Assembly: GCF_000389635.1 (NCBI RefSeq) | Contig: NC_021182.1 | Span: forward strand, 1,736,001 to 1,800,000 | DNA: 64,000 nucleotides | Source of the DNA: Clostridium pasteurianum BC1 | GTDB taxonomy: Bacteria; Bacillota; Clostridia; Clostridiales; Clostridiaceae | Direction of reading: 5' to 3' | Part shown: positions 51,455 through 59,558 of the stretch, piece after piece | Position numbering within the stretch: the stretch's first letter is position 1 | How the letters are laid out: every line of letters starts with the position of its first letter | Notes under the pieces: model-generated | What the model was told of the DNA's origin: nothing | Seen by the model: the letters and a program-made list of their open reading frames with translations, nothing else | Databases searched by the model: none | Program-made: the position numbers and the translations under genes

Positions 51455-51958
51455 ATGAATAAAGATAAGTATTTTGAAGAAGTAAGAGAGTTAGTCAAGA
51501 TGAATAAGAATATTAATAAAGAGGATTTCGAATTGCTTTTTTTAGTAGTATCAGGAGTTGATGTTGAAGTTAACGCTGATTTTCTGACTGATAAGATAGT
51601 AAAAAGTTTAAGTATTCCTTATTCAACAGAAATATTAATTTCATGGGGATTTTTACAAACAGAGGTTGGTAGAGCATTGATAAAAGCAAAATTTAATTTG
51701 AGTAATGAAATATATTTTATAAGTGATTTAGTTGAGTTGACAGGTTTTACAAAATCTATGATATCAAAAGAAATAGCAGCTGGGAATATAAATTATGAGA
51801 AGAGAGGTGGAAAAATATTTTTCAGGGCAAATGATGTCAAAGAATATTTAGCAAAAAAAGGGATAGATAAGGTTGAAAAAGAAAATACATTAAAATATGA
51901 GACTATAAAGGAAAAGTTAATTGGTGGAGATTTTGAAAGAGAAACTGATTATAAATAA
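51455..51958 (+). CDS. Excisionase-type helix-turn-helix protein
   Basis: 167 residues. The N-terminal half (KYFEEVRELVKMNKNINKED) is helical with no known domain. Residues 90-135, FISDLVELTGFTKSMISKEI then NYEKRGGKIFFRANDVKEYL, are a MerR-like winged helix of the excisionase (HTH_17) kind. Such proteins bend DNA for recombinases or control element genes. AAAGGGGATAAAG precedes the ATG. It lies between the radC-like gene and a small protein flanked by TGTAATACA hairpins, in the same direction. Confidence 0.75.
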   Translation: MNKDKYFEEVRELVKMNKNINKEDFELLFLVVSGVDVEVNADFLTDKIVKSLSIPYSTEILISWGFLQTEVGRALIKAKFNLSNEIYFISDLVELTGFTKSMISKEIAAGNINYEKRGGKIFFRANDVKEYLAKKGIDKVEKENTLKYETIKEKLIGGDFERETDYK

Positions 51959-51959
51959 A

Positions 51960-52012
51960 TGTAATACATTTTTAATCCAGATATTTTAATTTGCCGGAAA
52001 AAATGTATTACA
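51960..52012. repeat. TGTAATACA hairpin element, copy 3
   Basis: TGTAATACATTTTTAATCC and GGAAAAAATGTATTACA are the arms. It fills the space between the excisionase-like gene and the next gene, just before its ribosome site. Confidence 0.65.
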
Positions 52013-52032
52013 GATTTAAAGGGAGTGTATTT

Positions 52033-52341
52033 ATGATGGATAAGGAGCTTAGAGTAAATTCTACTTCATTAAGATTTAGTAAAAGAGTTGGAGATATAGT
52101 AGATAACACTCCAGGGAAAACTTTCGCTGATAAATTTGAATATATCGTTTTAAATTATCAGGAAAAGAAAGATGAAAGAGAAGCGTATTTAAAGGAATTG
52201 GATAGAAAAATTAAGATGAAGAAAAAACAATTAGATGAAATTAAAATGTATTTAAATAAATTTTTTAGCATATCTGAAAAGGTTAATATTGTGGAAAAAG
52301 CCATTGAAGGTCTAGTTAAAGATTGTAATACAAAATTTTAA
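52033..52341 (+). CDS. Small coiled-coil protein of the mobile element
   Basis: 102 residues, starting at ATG 52033 (or 52036) behind AAAGGGAG. Residues 1-40 (LRVNSTSLRFSKRVGDIVDN then GKTFADKFEYIVLNY) look like a ribbon-helix-helix-type region; residues 42-80 are a strongly charged coiled coil (KKDEREAYLKELDRKIKMKK). Similar small proteins beside relaxases are relaxosome or copy-control factors, but no relaxase is adjacent here. The gene is bracketed by two TGTAATACA hairpins, one overlapping its last codons, which makes them candidate binding sites for its own product. Confidence 0.6.
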   Translation: MMDKELRVNSTSLRFSKRVGDIVDNTPGKTFADKFEYIVLNYQEKKDEREAYLKELDRKIKMKKKQLDEIKMYLNKFFSISEKVNIVEKAIEGLVKDCNTKF

Positions 52342-52387
52342 AGCCACCTCAAAGATCCTTCTTTCCTGAAGAATTTTTTGTATTACA
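52324..52387. repeat. TGTAATACA hairpin element, copy 4
   Basis: TGTAATACAAAATTTT and AATTTTTTGTATTACA flank about 32 bases. The left arm encodes the last residues of the preceding gene (CNTKF). Confidence 0.7.
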
Positions 52388-52590
52388 TTCAAAAAAGCGC
52401 ATAAGTGTATTGTAAAACAAGCATATATAATAGATGGATTAAAAATAAACTTCAATTTATACAAGTGATAAGTAGAAAGGATATCAGGATGTATAAATTA
52501 AAGCTTATTATATATGTAATTATATATAAATATATAAAGTCCGTCAAATGATTAAAATGCGTCTTATAAAAATGAAAGTGAGTGGTTAAA

Positions 52591-52736
52591 ATGGTTAATT
52601 TAGATTCTAATAAATGTAGTTTTAATAATATTGATAATTATGTATCTATTGATAATATTGTTCATTATTTAAATAATAATGAACTTGGTTCTGGCTTTAC
52701 TATTGTTAATAATGCTTGTAAATGGGGTACTACCCC
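52591..52736 (+). other. Unidentified 5' open frame fused to recombinase fragment
   Basis: ATG 52591 opens a frame reading MVNLDSNKCSFNNIDNYVSI and continuing for about 48 codons until GGGGTACTACCCC (52724-52736), a 13-base palindrome like the outer part of the IS/transposon ends. After that the frame runs into tyrosine recombinase codons. I do not recognise the first part; it may be the start of an unrelated gene cut at the palindrome. Confidence 0.35.
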
Positions 52737-52795
52737 AAGAAAGACCTTTGGCTATCATTCCTGGAAGAAGGGAGTTCCTGTGCCGGTGCTGATGG
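52737..52795 (+). pseudogene. Tyrosine recombinase fragment, left half
   Basis: Reads RKTFGYHSWKKGVPVPVLM, equal to residues following CHSL in the intact recombinase at 20068. The sequence stops at GATGG (52791-52795), after which the 10.9-kb insertion begins. The continuation is at 63694. Confidence 0.85.
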
Positions 52796-52898
52796 TGTGG
52801 CTTTGAAAAAAAGTTTAACCATTTGGGAAAAAGTCGCACCGTTTGAAAAATAGTTTAATCATAAATATATTTGAAAGTCATATTAATTTAATGAATGT

Positions 52899-53193
52899 GG
52901 GGTAATACCAGCAGCTGTGTCATGTACTGAAAAGTAAACGGATTATAATGGCAATTATATAACAAATATAAAAATCCACACTAATAAATTTTAAAAATTA
53001 GAGTGGATTTATTTATACTAAATATTATATCTGTACTGCGTTATTATTATACATAGCTATTGGAATCCTTTGATTTAGATATGTAGCAAAGGATATCTAT
53101 TAATATATAAAGTAATAAGAAGAGAGTTAATGTTTGGTTTTACAAATATTAACTCTTACTTTGCACAAATAGCAGCTTCGCTGGTACTCCCCC
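52899..53193. mobile_element. Tn3-derived miniature element (about 295 bp)
   Basis: Left end GGGGTAATACCAGCAGCTGT then GTCATGTACTGAAAAGTAA; right end complement GGGGAGTACCAGCGAAGCTG then CTATTTGTGCAAAGTAAG, 38 bases and closing in TAAG like classical Tn3 ends. The interior has no gene, only an inverted repeat (AATCCACACTAATAAATTTT region at 52970). Confidence 0.7.
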
Positions 53194-53403
53194 ATAGCCA
53201 TCAAGTTAAGAAAAAATATATAAAAGAATAGCCCCCATTTATAAAAAATAGTACAATAATAAAAATCTAATTTTTATAAGAGGGTTTAAAAAATAACAAA
53301 AGAAAAATTAATGATGGAAAATGGAATTAAACTTGTTTTACCTTAATCTCTTACACTAATTGATTTAATACATTATTCTCGTTTCTTAGCTTGATGGCTA
53401 TGT
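53193..53403. mobile_element. Internally deleted IS231-like element (211 bp)
   Basis: Terminal repeats CATAGCCATCAAGTTAAG and CTTAGCTTGATGGCTATG. The left 130 bases match the leader of the complete IS at 61662 up to GGAATTAAAC, and the right 75 bases match its tail from TAAACTTGTTTTACC. The junction falls in TAAAC, present at both breakpoints of the full copy (61809-61813 and 63335-63339), so a microhomology deletion made this miniature form. Confidence 0.8.
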
Positions 53404-53423
53404 GGCGACACCCCATATATAAA

Positions 53424-53722
53424 ACAATAATCCTGATATTATAAATAAAACCACGTATGATGCTGCTAATGAAGTTTGAGAATCTGTTTTTAAGTTACTT
53501 CCAAACATAGTTATAAAAAAACAATAATTCCCGTTAAAGTGCCAAAAACTGAACTTGCAGTACCTGCAAGTTGAGAAAATAATGCCATTGTCCGAGCCAA
53601 TGCATTAGGCACAATAAATCCTATGAAAAAGAAAATCATAAACACAGGCACTAAAATAACATATAAATTCATATTAAAAATAAAACTTAATAATAGTATT
53701 AACATACTTACTACCAAACCAG
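53424..53722 (-). pseudogene. Bcr/CflA-like MFS transporter fragment
   Basis: On the minus strand: MVVSMLILLLSFIFNMNLYV, then FIVPNALARTMALFSQLAGT, the signature of the last third of Bcr/CflA drug exporters. After GTLTGIIVF the frame shifts at an A-run and continues ITMFGSNLKTDSQTSLAASY. Both ends of the gene are missing; IS231-like ends lie at each border. Confidence 0.7.
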
Positions 53723-53774
53723 TGATTAATACATTATTCTCGTTCCTTAGCTTGATGGCTATGTGGTATTACCC
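53723..53774. mobile_element. IS231-like right end, lone copy
   Basis: GATTAATACATTATTCTCGT, CCTTAGCTTGATGGCTATGT and GGTATTACCCC equal the right end of the IS at 61662-63420 with a few changes. It cuts the MFS gene. Confidence 0.7.
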
Positions 53775-53807
53775 CAAATATAACTGAAACGAATCATCAA
53801 TCCGTAA

Positions 53808-54761
53808 CTAAAACTCTAAAATCATATCATACCATTCAGCACCACCGTGTACTGATTTAGATATACCTTTATTTACATATCCGAACTTTTCATAATAATG
53901 AATAAGTTTCTCTTTACAAGCTAGAATAACACCTTTACGCTCTGCTTTTTTTGATGCTTTTATCATATAATACATGAGTTTTGCTGCAATTCCCTGATTT
54001 CGATACTCTGGTATCACATCAAGTCCGAAAATAGTTTGATAATTTCCATCTAGAATATGTAGTGAGGAATCTTTGTATAGTTCATCATAAATAGTAGTTT
54101 TATTTGTAACACACCCATTAATAAATCCAATAATTTTACCATCTATTTCTGCTACAAAAAAGCTTGTTGAAAATGTATTAATACGTTGTTCTAATGATTC
54201 TCTCGTAGCCGCTTCTGTCTGAGGAAAACATATTTCTTCCACTTTTACTACTAGATGCAAATCATCTATTGATGCTTGTCTAATCGTAATATTTTTATTT
54301 AATTCCTTCTCAATACAAAAAAATTCACCTTTTCTAGATGTTACAACTCCTTTTTTCTCATAATCATTATTCTCATATAACTTACATTCATCTAAACGTA
54401 TTGACTCGTAATTATTGTCTTTTCCTAATTTTTTAGCATATTTTATAAGAGCAGTAACAATTCCTTCACCTTTATATTTAGCATTAACACATAATCTATG
54501 AATAATTAAATTTTTACCTTTATTGCACTTCCATTTTATTGACTCATATGCTTTATCCTGAAATTCATTCAGAGTACTAAATCCTTTAATGACATTCTTA
54601 TCAATATAGACATAAAGATTTTGTTCATTAATATCACTAGCTATCCTAAGATAAATGTTGTCCCATTTATGTATATCTTCTGATTCCATATCAATAATAT
54701 TAGTTTTAATTATATTCATTATTTCCTTAATATCTTCTATTTTACCTTTTCTAATTTCCAT
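53808..54761 (-). CDS. Two-domain GNAT acetyltransferase
   Basis: 317 residues made of two GNAT domains. The first (1-150) keeps HRLCVNAKYKGEGIVTALIK as its acetyl-CoA loop, degenerate compared with RGxGIG. The second (155-317) has ITIRQASIDDLHLVVKVEEI, then FGLDVIPEYRNQGIAAKLMY with a complete loop, and YEKFGYVNKG. So the C-terminal domain is likely catalytic. It is divergently oriented from the six-gene operon starting at 55647 and shares the same insertion, so it could acetylate the product for self-protection. That role is inference. Confidence 0.85.
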   Translation of the reverse strand: MEIRKGKIEDIKEIMNIIKTNIIDMESEDIHKWDNIYLRIASDINEQNLYVYIDKNVIKGFSTLNEFQDKAYESIKWKCNKGKNLIIHRLCVNAKYKGEGIVTALIKYAKKLGKDNNYESIRLDECKLYENNDYEKKGVVTSRKGEFFCIEKELNKNITIRQASIDDLHLVVKVEEICFPQTEAATRESLEQRINTFSTSFFVAEIDGKIIGFINGCVTNKTTIYDELYKDSSLHILDGNYQTIFGLDVIPEYRNQGIAAKLMYYMIKASKKAERKGVILACKEKLIHYYEKFGYVNKGISKSVHGGAEWYDMILEF

Positions 54762-55646
54762 AATTTATCTTTAGAGAGAGTATAACATAATTACTCAACC
54801 CTAACTAAATACTCACTTTCCTTTACTATATATAATATATTGATAACTTTACTAATACTTCATAATATAACAATATAAATTATTATATTAAGCATTCTAT
54901 AGAAGAATAGTTCTAATCTTTATTTTTAATGTATATATACAGCAATTATATTAGATATTATTACAATTACATGCTGAAATAAATTAAAAAATACATCCAT
55001 AGATAGTGTTAAAAAACTAAGTTCATAATTATTTGAATATTATGAGTATAAAATAACTTAAATTCAAATATACGTCAATAAATTTTGTTGTTATTATTAA
55101 AATAGTTTATACTATTACCCCTCTTAAAAATAAAAAGTTATTTAAAATTGTTCCTCTCATAAATATAAAACTTAATCTCAGTTGCCACTATGAAAATTCA
55201 ATCATCTAAATATTCAATCAAAAATTTATATTATTTTTTAATATATATATTGCAATAAATTATATTCATCATGAAATAATTATTTTTTTAATCTAGTGTA
55301 TTTTCTCATTGATTAAATGAATAATTTTAATTACAACTTATATATATAAAAAACTAACAATATAATATTAAAATATTAATACGATATCTTATAATATTTA
55401 TCGTAATTGTTACTTTAATTATAAATACATACTTTTCTTATTTGATTAGTAATATATCGCACAATAAAATATCATATTATTAAATTACATATTGACTAAT
55501 ATTTAACACATATTATTATTATTATATGTGTGTGCATACAAAAAATTACTTTAAATGTATATAGTTTATTATATTCAATATACTTGTAATTAAAATAAAT
55601 ATTGCAGTATTTAGGAAATTTTTATTTATTATATAAGGAGTGAAAT
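54762..55646. promoter_or_regulatory. Long AT-rich intergenic region upstream of the biosynthetic operon
   Basis: 885 bases of extreme AT content with no gene-like frame. It separates two divergent transcription units and must contain both promoters, but TATAAT-like strings are too many to choose from. AAGGAG at 55636-55641 is the ribosome site of the first operon gene. I found no palindrome convincing enough for an operator. Confidence 0.4.
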
Positions 55647-56894
55647 ATGATGTCTCAATTAGATTGGAAATTTGATTTTAATAATTTAGTTAAAGAATTT
55701 GGAAATCCATTTTATTTATATGACGAGTTAAAAATCGAACAAATAGTTAATAAATTTAAAATGATTACTTATAAGTCTACAAGTATTCATTTTGCAACTA
55801 TGAGTAACAATACTCCTAAAATTTTGCAAATTCTAAAAAAATTAGGTGTGAAACTATTTGTAAATTCACCTAAACATTTAATTATAGGTTTAGATGCAGG
55901 ATTTTCAACAGAAGAAATTGTTTTTACAAGTACTAATTTAAGTGAGAATGATATGAAATATGCCATTGCGTCTAATGTGAAATTAAACGTAGATTCTTTA
56001 GGTCAACTCGATATGTATGGAAGATTAAATCCAGGGGGTTCAGTAGGATTACGTATTAATTTAGATAAACTATCACATTTTCCAGAAAGCCATGTAGGTG
56101 TTTATATTGGGCCTAAAAGTCGTATAGGAATTTTTGAATCAGAATTGGACAAAGCCTTTTCTATTGCTCAAAAATATAATTTAAAATTAAGAGGAGTTCA
56201 TGTATATTTAGGAACTAACATACAAGAACATCAGATTTTTTTAGAGGGAGCAGAAGAGGTATTTCGTATTGCAAAGAGATTTCCAGATCTCCGTTATATT
56301 GATTTGGGAGGTGGCTTTCCAGTTAAAGTTCGTCCTGAAGAAACAGAATTTAATTTCAAAGCATTTGGAGAAGCTATTTCAAAACGTATGGAAAAATTTT
56401 GTGATGAATTTGGGCGTGAAATAGAACTTATATTTGAACCAGGAAGATATATGTTAAGTGACGCAGCTGTATTTGTTACAACTGTAACAGATATAAAGAA
56501 TAGAGCTGATAGAACATATATAGGAGTTGATTCATCCATTGATATTTTCCCAAGACCATTATATTATGATGTTTATACAGAAGCCTATCATCCCGTTTTT
56601 GTATCAGGTAAAAATGAAGTTTTAACTGATAAATATATTGATATTTGTGGTAGTACAACTTATTCGCGTGATTATCTAGCTCGTGATCGTTATTTACCTA
56701 AAATTGAAATAGGTGATATTCTTGTATTTGAAAAAGCTGGTGCATATTGTTGTTCTGCTTTTTCAGAATTCTTAGGAAGACCACATCCTTTAGAACTATT
56801 AATTAATTCAGAAAACAATGTTAAAATAGTTCGTAAATCAGAAGATATTATATCACCAGATAAGATAGCTTCTATATATGATATTAAGTATTAA
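55647..56894 (+). CDS. Fold-III PLP decarboxylase-like protein lacking the PLP lysine
   Basis: 415 residues, alignable over its whole length to diaminopimelate/ornithine decarboxylases: NPFYLYDELKIEQIV start, IDLGGGFPVKV, LIFEPGRYML, and KAGAYCCSAF near the end. At the position of the Schiff-base lysine (YAVKAN or HYAAKA in the family) it reads HFATMSN: Met52, codon ATG at 55800-55802. The usual CESGD active-site motif reads CGSTTYSRD, so Glu is also replaced. The PLP-phosphate glycine-rich motif and EPGR are kept. It therefore either uses PLP differently, binds a ligand without catalysis, or regulates a partner. It is the first gene of a six-gene operon. Confidence 0.8.
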   Translation: MMSQLDWKFDFNNLVKEFGNPFYLYDELKIEQIVNKFKMITYKSTSIHFATMSNNTPKILQILKKLGVKLFVNSPKHLIIGLDAGFSTEEIVFTSTNLSENDMKYAIASNVKLNVDSLGQLDMYGRLNPGGSVGLRINLDKLSHFPESHVGVYIGPKSRIGIFESELDKAFSIAQKYNLKLRGVHVYLGTNIQEHQIFLEGAEEVFRIAKRFPDLRYIDLGGGFPVKVRPEETEFNFKAFGEAISKRMEKFCDEFGREIELIFEPGRYMLSDAAVFVTTVTDIKNRADRTYIGVDSSIDIFPRPLYYDVYTEAYHPVFVSGKNEVLTDKYIDICGSTTYSRDYLARDRYLPKIEIGDILVFEKAGAYCCSAFSEFLGRPHPLELLINSENNVKIVRKSEDIISPDKIASIYDIKY

Positions 56895-56933
56895 ATTTAT
56901 ATTGTAATTATAGAATAAATATTATACTAAACT

Positions 56934-57004
56934 TATATCTGTGATTCATAATATGTAATTTAAGAAATAATATAAAATTATAAAAATTGTGAATTACAGA
57001 TATA
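56934..57004. repeat. Hairpin between operon genes 1 and 2
   Basis: TATATCTGTGATTCATAAT (56934-56952) pairs with the region ending TGTGAATTACAGATATA (to 57004), about 19 bases with two mismatches, around a 33-base loop. No T-run follows. It may stabilise or partly stop the transcript. Confidence 0.55.
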
Positions 57005-57031
57005 TTAAAAGATTAGGAGGCTTTTATTAAT

Positions 57032-57940
57032 ATGATAGTTTCATCAATCCTAGACGTGATAGGAAATACACCTATTGTAAAATTAAGTCATCTGAGTCCA
57101 CTTGGCAAGGCTGATGTATATGCTAAAGCTGAATTTTTAAATCCAATGGGTAGTGTAAAAGACAGACCTGCATTAGCAATGGTTAATGCGGCTGAAAAAG
57201 ATAATAAGCTACATCATGGAATGACTATAGTAGAAGCCACTAGTGGAAATACTGGAGTAGGACTTACAATGGTTAGCGTAATTAAGAATTATAAAGTAAT
57301 AATTATTATGGAGGAAATTGATATTGTAGAATCAATTTGTAAAATTGTAAAGACATTAGGTGCAGAAGTTATACGAACGAATAGCTTTGAATCAGCTGTA
57401 AAATTAGCTGAAACGTTTCAGCAAGAAAATCCTGAAAAATATTATGTACCACATCAATTTAAAAATATTGCAAATCCTCAAATTCATACTGAAACTACCG
57501 CTCAAGAAATTATAAAAGATGTAGGACCACGAATAAAAGCATTTGTTTCCACATTTGGATCAGGAGGAACTTTTACTGGTATTGGTAGAGCATTAAAAAA
57601 ATATAATCCAAACATAGAGTTAGTTTTAATTGAACCAGATACTGTACCTATTTTTTCTGGAGGTAGAATTACATGTTCAGAAATTCATGGAGTGGGTCCA
57701 ACTTTTGTATCTGACATTTTTGATAGATCACTAATTGATACAATTGTCCAAGTAAGTGCACAACAAGCAAGAGAAGCGTCTCTTAATATGGCACGAACTG
57801 AAGGTATATTATGTGGACCTTCTGCTGGAGCTTCAGTATATGTTGCAGCTAAAGTAGCTGAACGTTATAGTTCAAATGATATTGTTGTTACAATTTTACC
57901 CGATCGAGGTGAACGTTATTTTGGAGAAAATGTATTCTAG
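57032..57940 (+). CDS. Cysteine synthase-like PLP enzyme
   Basis: 302 residues, fold-II PLP enzyme of the CysK/CBS family that replaces the side-chain leaving group of O-acetyl- or O-phosphoserine with a nucleophile. The PLP lysine is in NPMGSVKDRPA (about residue 43), the substrate loop ATSGNTGVG near 70, and the phosphate loop STFGSGGTFTG near 175. It is slightly shorter than CysK. In siderophore and non-protein amino acid clusters such paralogues (SbnA type) make 2,3-diaminopropionate precursors, so a dedicated role is likely here. AGGAGG precedes ATG 57032. Confidence 0.9.
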   Translation: MIVSSILDVIGNTPIVKLSHLSPLGKADVYAKAEFLNPMGSVKDRPALAMVNAAEKDNKLHHGMTIVEATSGNTGVGLTMVSVIKNYKVIIIMEEIDIVESICKIVKTLGAEVIRTNSFESAVKLAETFQQENPEKYYVPHQFKNIANPQIHTETTAQEIIKDVGPRIKAFVSTFGSGGTFTGIGRALKKYNPNIELVLIEPDTVPIFSGGRITCSEIHGVGPTFVSDIFDRSLIDTIVQVSAQQAREASLNMARTEGILCGPSAGASVYVAAKVAERYSSNDIVVTILPDRGERYFGENVF

Positions 57941-58670
57941 AACTAAATATAATATATGTAAAACACAAGGTGAATTAAAAAATCGTTTAATAAATATAGA
58001 AAAAGAAATTTCAGATATTTGTAACCAATGTGGAAGAAAGAGAAATGAAATTACAGTTTTATCGGTTTCTAAGTATGTGCCAAATGAAATTGTGGATATA
58101 GCATATAGACTTGGTGTTAGAAATTTTGGAGAAAATCGTATTGAAAAATTTGAAAATAGAAAAAAATTATCTTTTTTTAATAATTGTTCATGGGATATGA
58201 TTGGTCATATTCAATCACGGAAAGTTAATAAAATAGTAGGACAATTTTCATTGATTCATTCTATAGATACAATTAAAGTGGCACGTTTAGTAAATAAATT
58301 TGCATGTGAAAAACAAATTTGCCAACCAGTGCTTTTGCAAGTTAATACGTCTAATGAGGAAAGTAAACAAGGATTTATATCTAATTTTGGAGTGTTAGAA
58401 CGTGATAACATTTTCGCATGTATGGATGAATTGGCTGAACTTCCAGGATTAGACATACAAGGGTTTATGACTATGGCACCAAACACTAATGATAAAAACT
58501 TAATTCAATCAGTGTTTCATGACACTAAAGTAATTCGTGATAAATTACAAAATTTATATCCACAGTTAAATTTAAAGCATCTTTCTATGGGAATGAGTAA
58601 TGACTTTAAATTAGCATTATTAGAAGGTGCTACTATTGTAAGAATTGGTTCTAGACTCTTTATTAAATAA
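57930..58670 (+). CDS. YggS/PLPBP-like PLP-binding protein
   Basis: 246 residues from ATG 57930, which overlaps the preceding gene by 11 bases with TTTTGGAG inside it, so translation is coupled. It is an alanine-racemase-type barrel without the second domain. The PLP lysine is in ITVLSVSKYVPNEIV, followed by NFGENRIEKF, LIHSIDTIKVARLVN, QVNTSNEESKQGF and HLSMGMSNDFKLAL, the family's phosphate-binding end. Housekeeping YggS controls PLP levels; inside an operon with two other PLP-fold proteins it may deliver PLP or act as a racemase. No enzymatic activity can be read out. Confidence 0.9.
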   Translation: MYSRTKYNICKTQGELKNRLINIEKEISDICNQCGRKRNEITVLSVSKYVPNEIVDIAYRLGVRNFGENRIEKFENRKKLSFFNNCSWDMIGHIQSRKVNKIVGQFSLIHSIDTIKVARLVNKFACEKQICQPVLLQVNTSNEESKQGFISNFGVLERDNIFACMDELAELPGLDIQGFMTMAPNTNDKNLIQSVFHDTKVIRDKLQNLYPQLNLKHLSMGMSNDFKLALLEGATIVRIGSRLFIK

Positions 58671-58716
58671 AATATTTTAAATAATTATAGACTAATACAT
58701 GAAAGGAAATGGTTTA

Positions 58717-59529
58717 ATGTTTTCTAAGTTAGATGATAAGATTCGTATGCTCTATGATGATAAAATGGGAATTAGTACGAAAGTTCATGATCGTATTTTT
58801 TCGTTAATATTTAAAAATGATGAATATATCGGTCAATATAGTGATAATAGTGCTACAGATTTATTAAGAATGGCTAAAAAAGCGGAAATTAATAAAAATA
58901 GTCACATTTTAGATATAGGTTCAGGTCCAGGTGGCCCATCATGTTTCTTGGCATCTACTATTGGATGTAAAGTCACTGGAATAGATATATCTTCTAATTA
59001 TGTAGCATACTCGAATTCTAGAGCAAAGAGTATGTCATTAAATAATGTTGAATTTATAGAAGCTTCAATTTGGGAAGCTAACTTACCAAGTAATACTTAT
59101 GATTCAATAATTGGTACCGGTGCATGGTGTCATTTAGATCCTAAATATCTATTTCCACTTGTTTATAAATGGTTAAAACCAGGAGGCACTATTGCATTTA
59201 TGGAAAGAGTAAAAATAAAAGAACTTACTGACGATGAAATATACAAACTTTGTACTGAATGGGCTTGTACTGAAATAAAATCAATAACTGACTATTTTAA
59301 TTTATTATATTCAAGTGGATTCTCTGATATATATTTTGAAAATTTATCTATAGAATATAAAAATATTTTACAACGTTGTATAGAATCTAGATTAAAAATA
59401 AAAAATGAACTTATTAATATTTCAGGGAAAGAATTCTTTGAAAATGATTTTAAATTAGCAGAATATGAAAAAAAAGCAGCATTTGCAGGAAAACTTGGTT
59501 ATGCAATGTTTGTAGGTAAAAAAATATAA
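58717..59529 (+). CDS. Class I SAM-dependent methyltransferase
   Basis: 270 residues. Motif I is HILDIGSGPGGPSCFLAS, motif II ends VTGIDISSNYVAYSN, and IGTGAWCHLDP is the motif IV region; WLKPGGTIAFMERV follows. Among known proteins the order resembles small-molecule N-methyltransferases of the phosphoethanolamine/sarcosine type. The open frame begins at ATG 58699, but AAAGGAAA lies after that, so ATG 58717 is the preferred start. The substrate is presumably an intermediate of this operon. Confidence 0.87.
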   Translation: MFSKLDDKIRMLYDDKMGISTKVHDRIFSLIFKNDEYIGQYSDNSATDLLRMAKKAEINKNSHILDIGSGPGGPSCFLASTIGCKVTGIDISSNYVAYSNSRAKSMSLNNVEFIEASIWEANLPSNTYDSIIGTGAWCHLDPKYLFPLVYKWLKPGGTIAFMERVKIKELTDDEIYKLCTEWACTEIKSITDYFNLLYSSGFSDIYFENLSIEYKNILQRCIESRLKIKNELINISGKEFFENDFKLAEYEKKAAFAGKLGYAMFVGKKI

Positions 59530-59558
59530 ATAAAATATTTATAGGGTAGGTGAATTTA

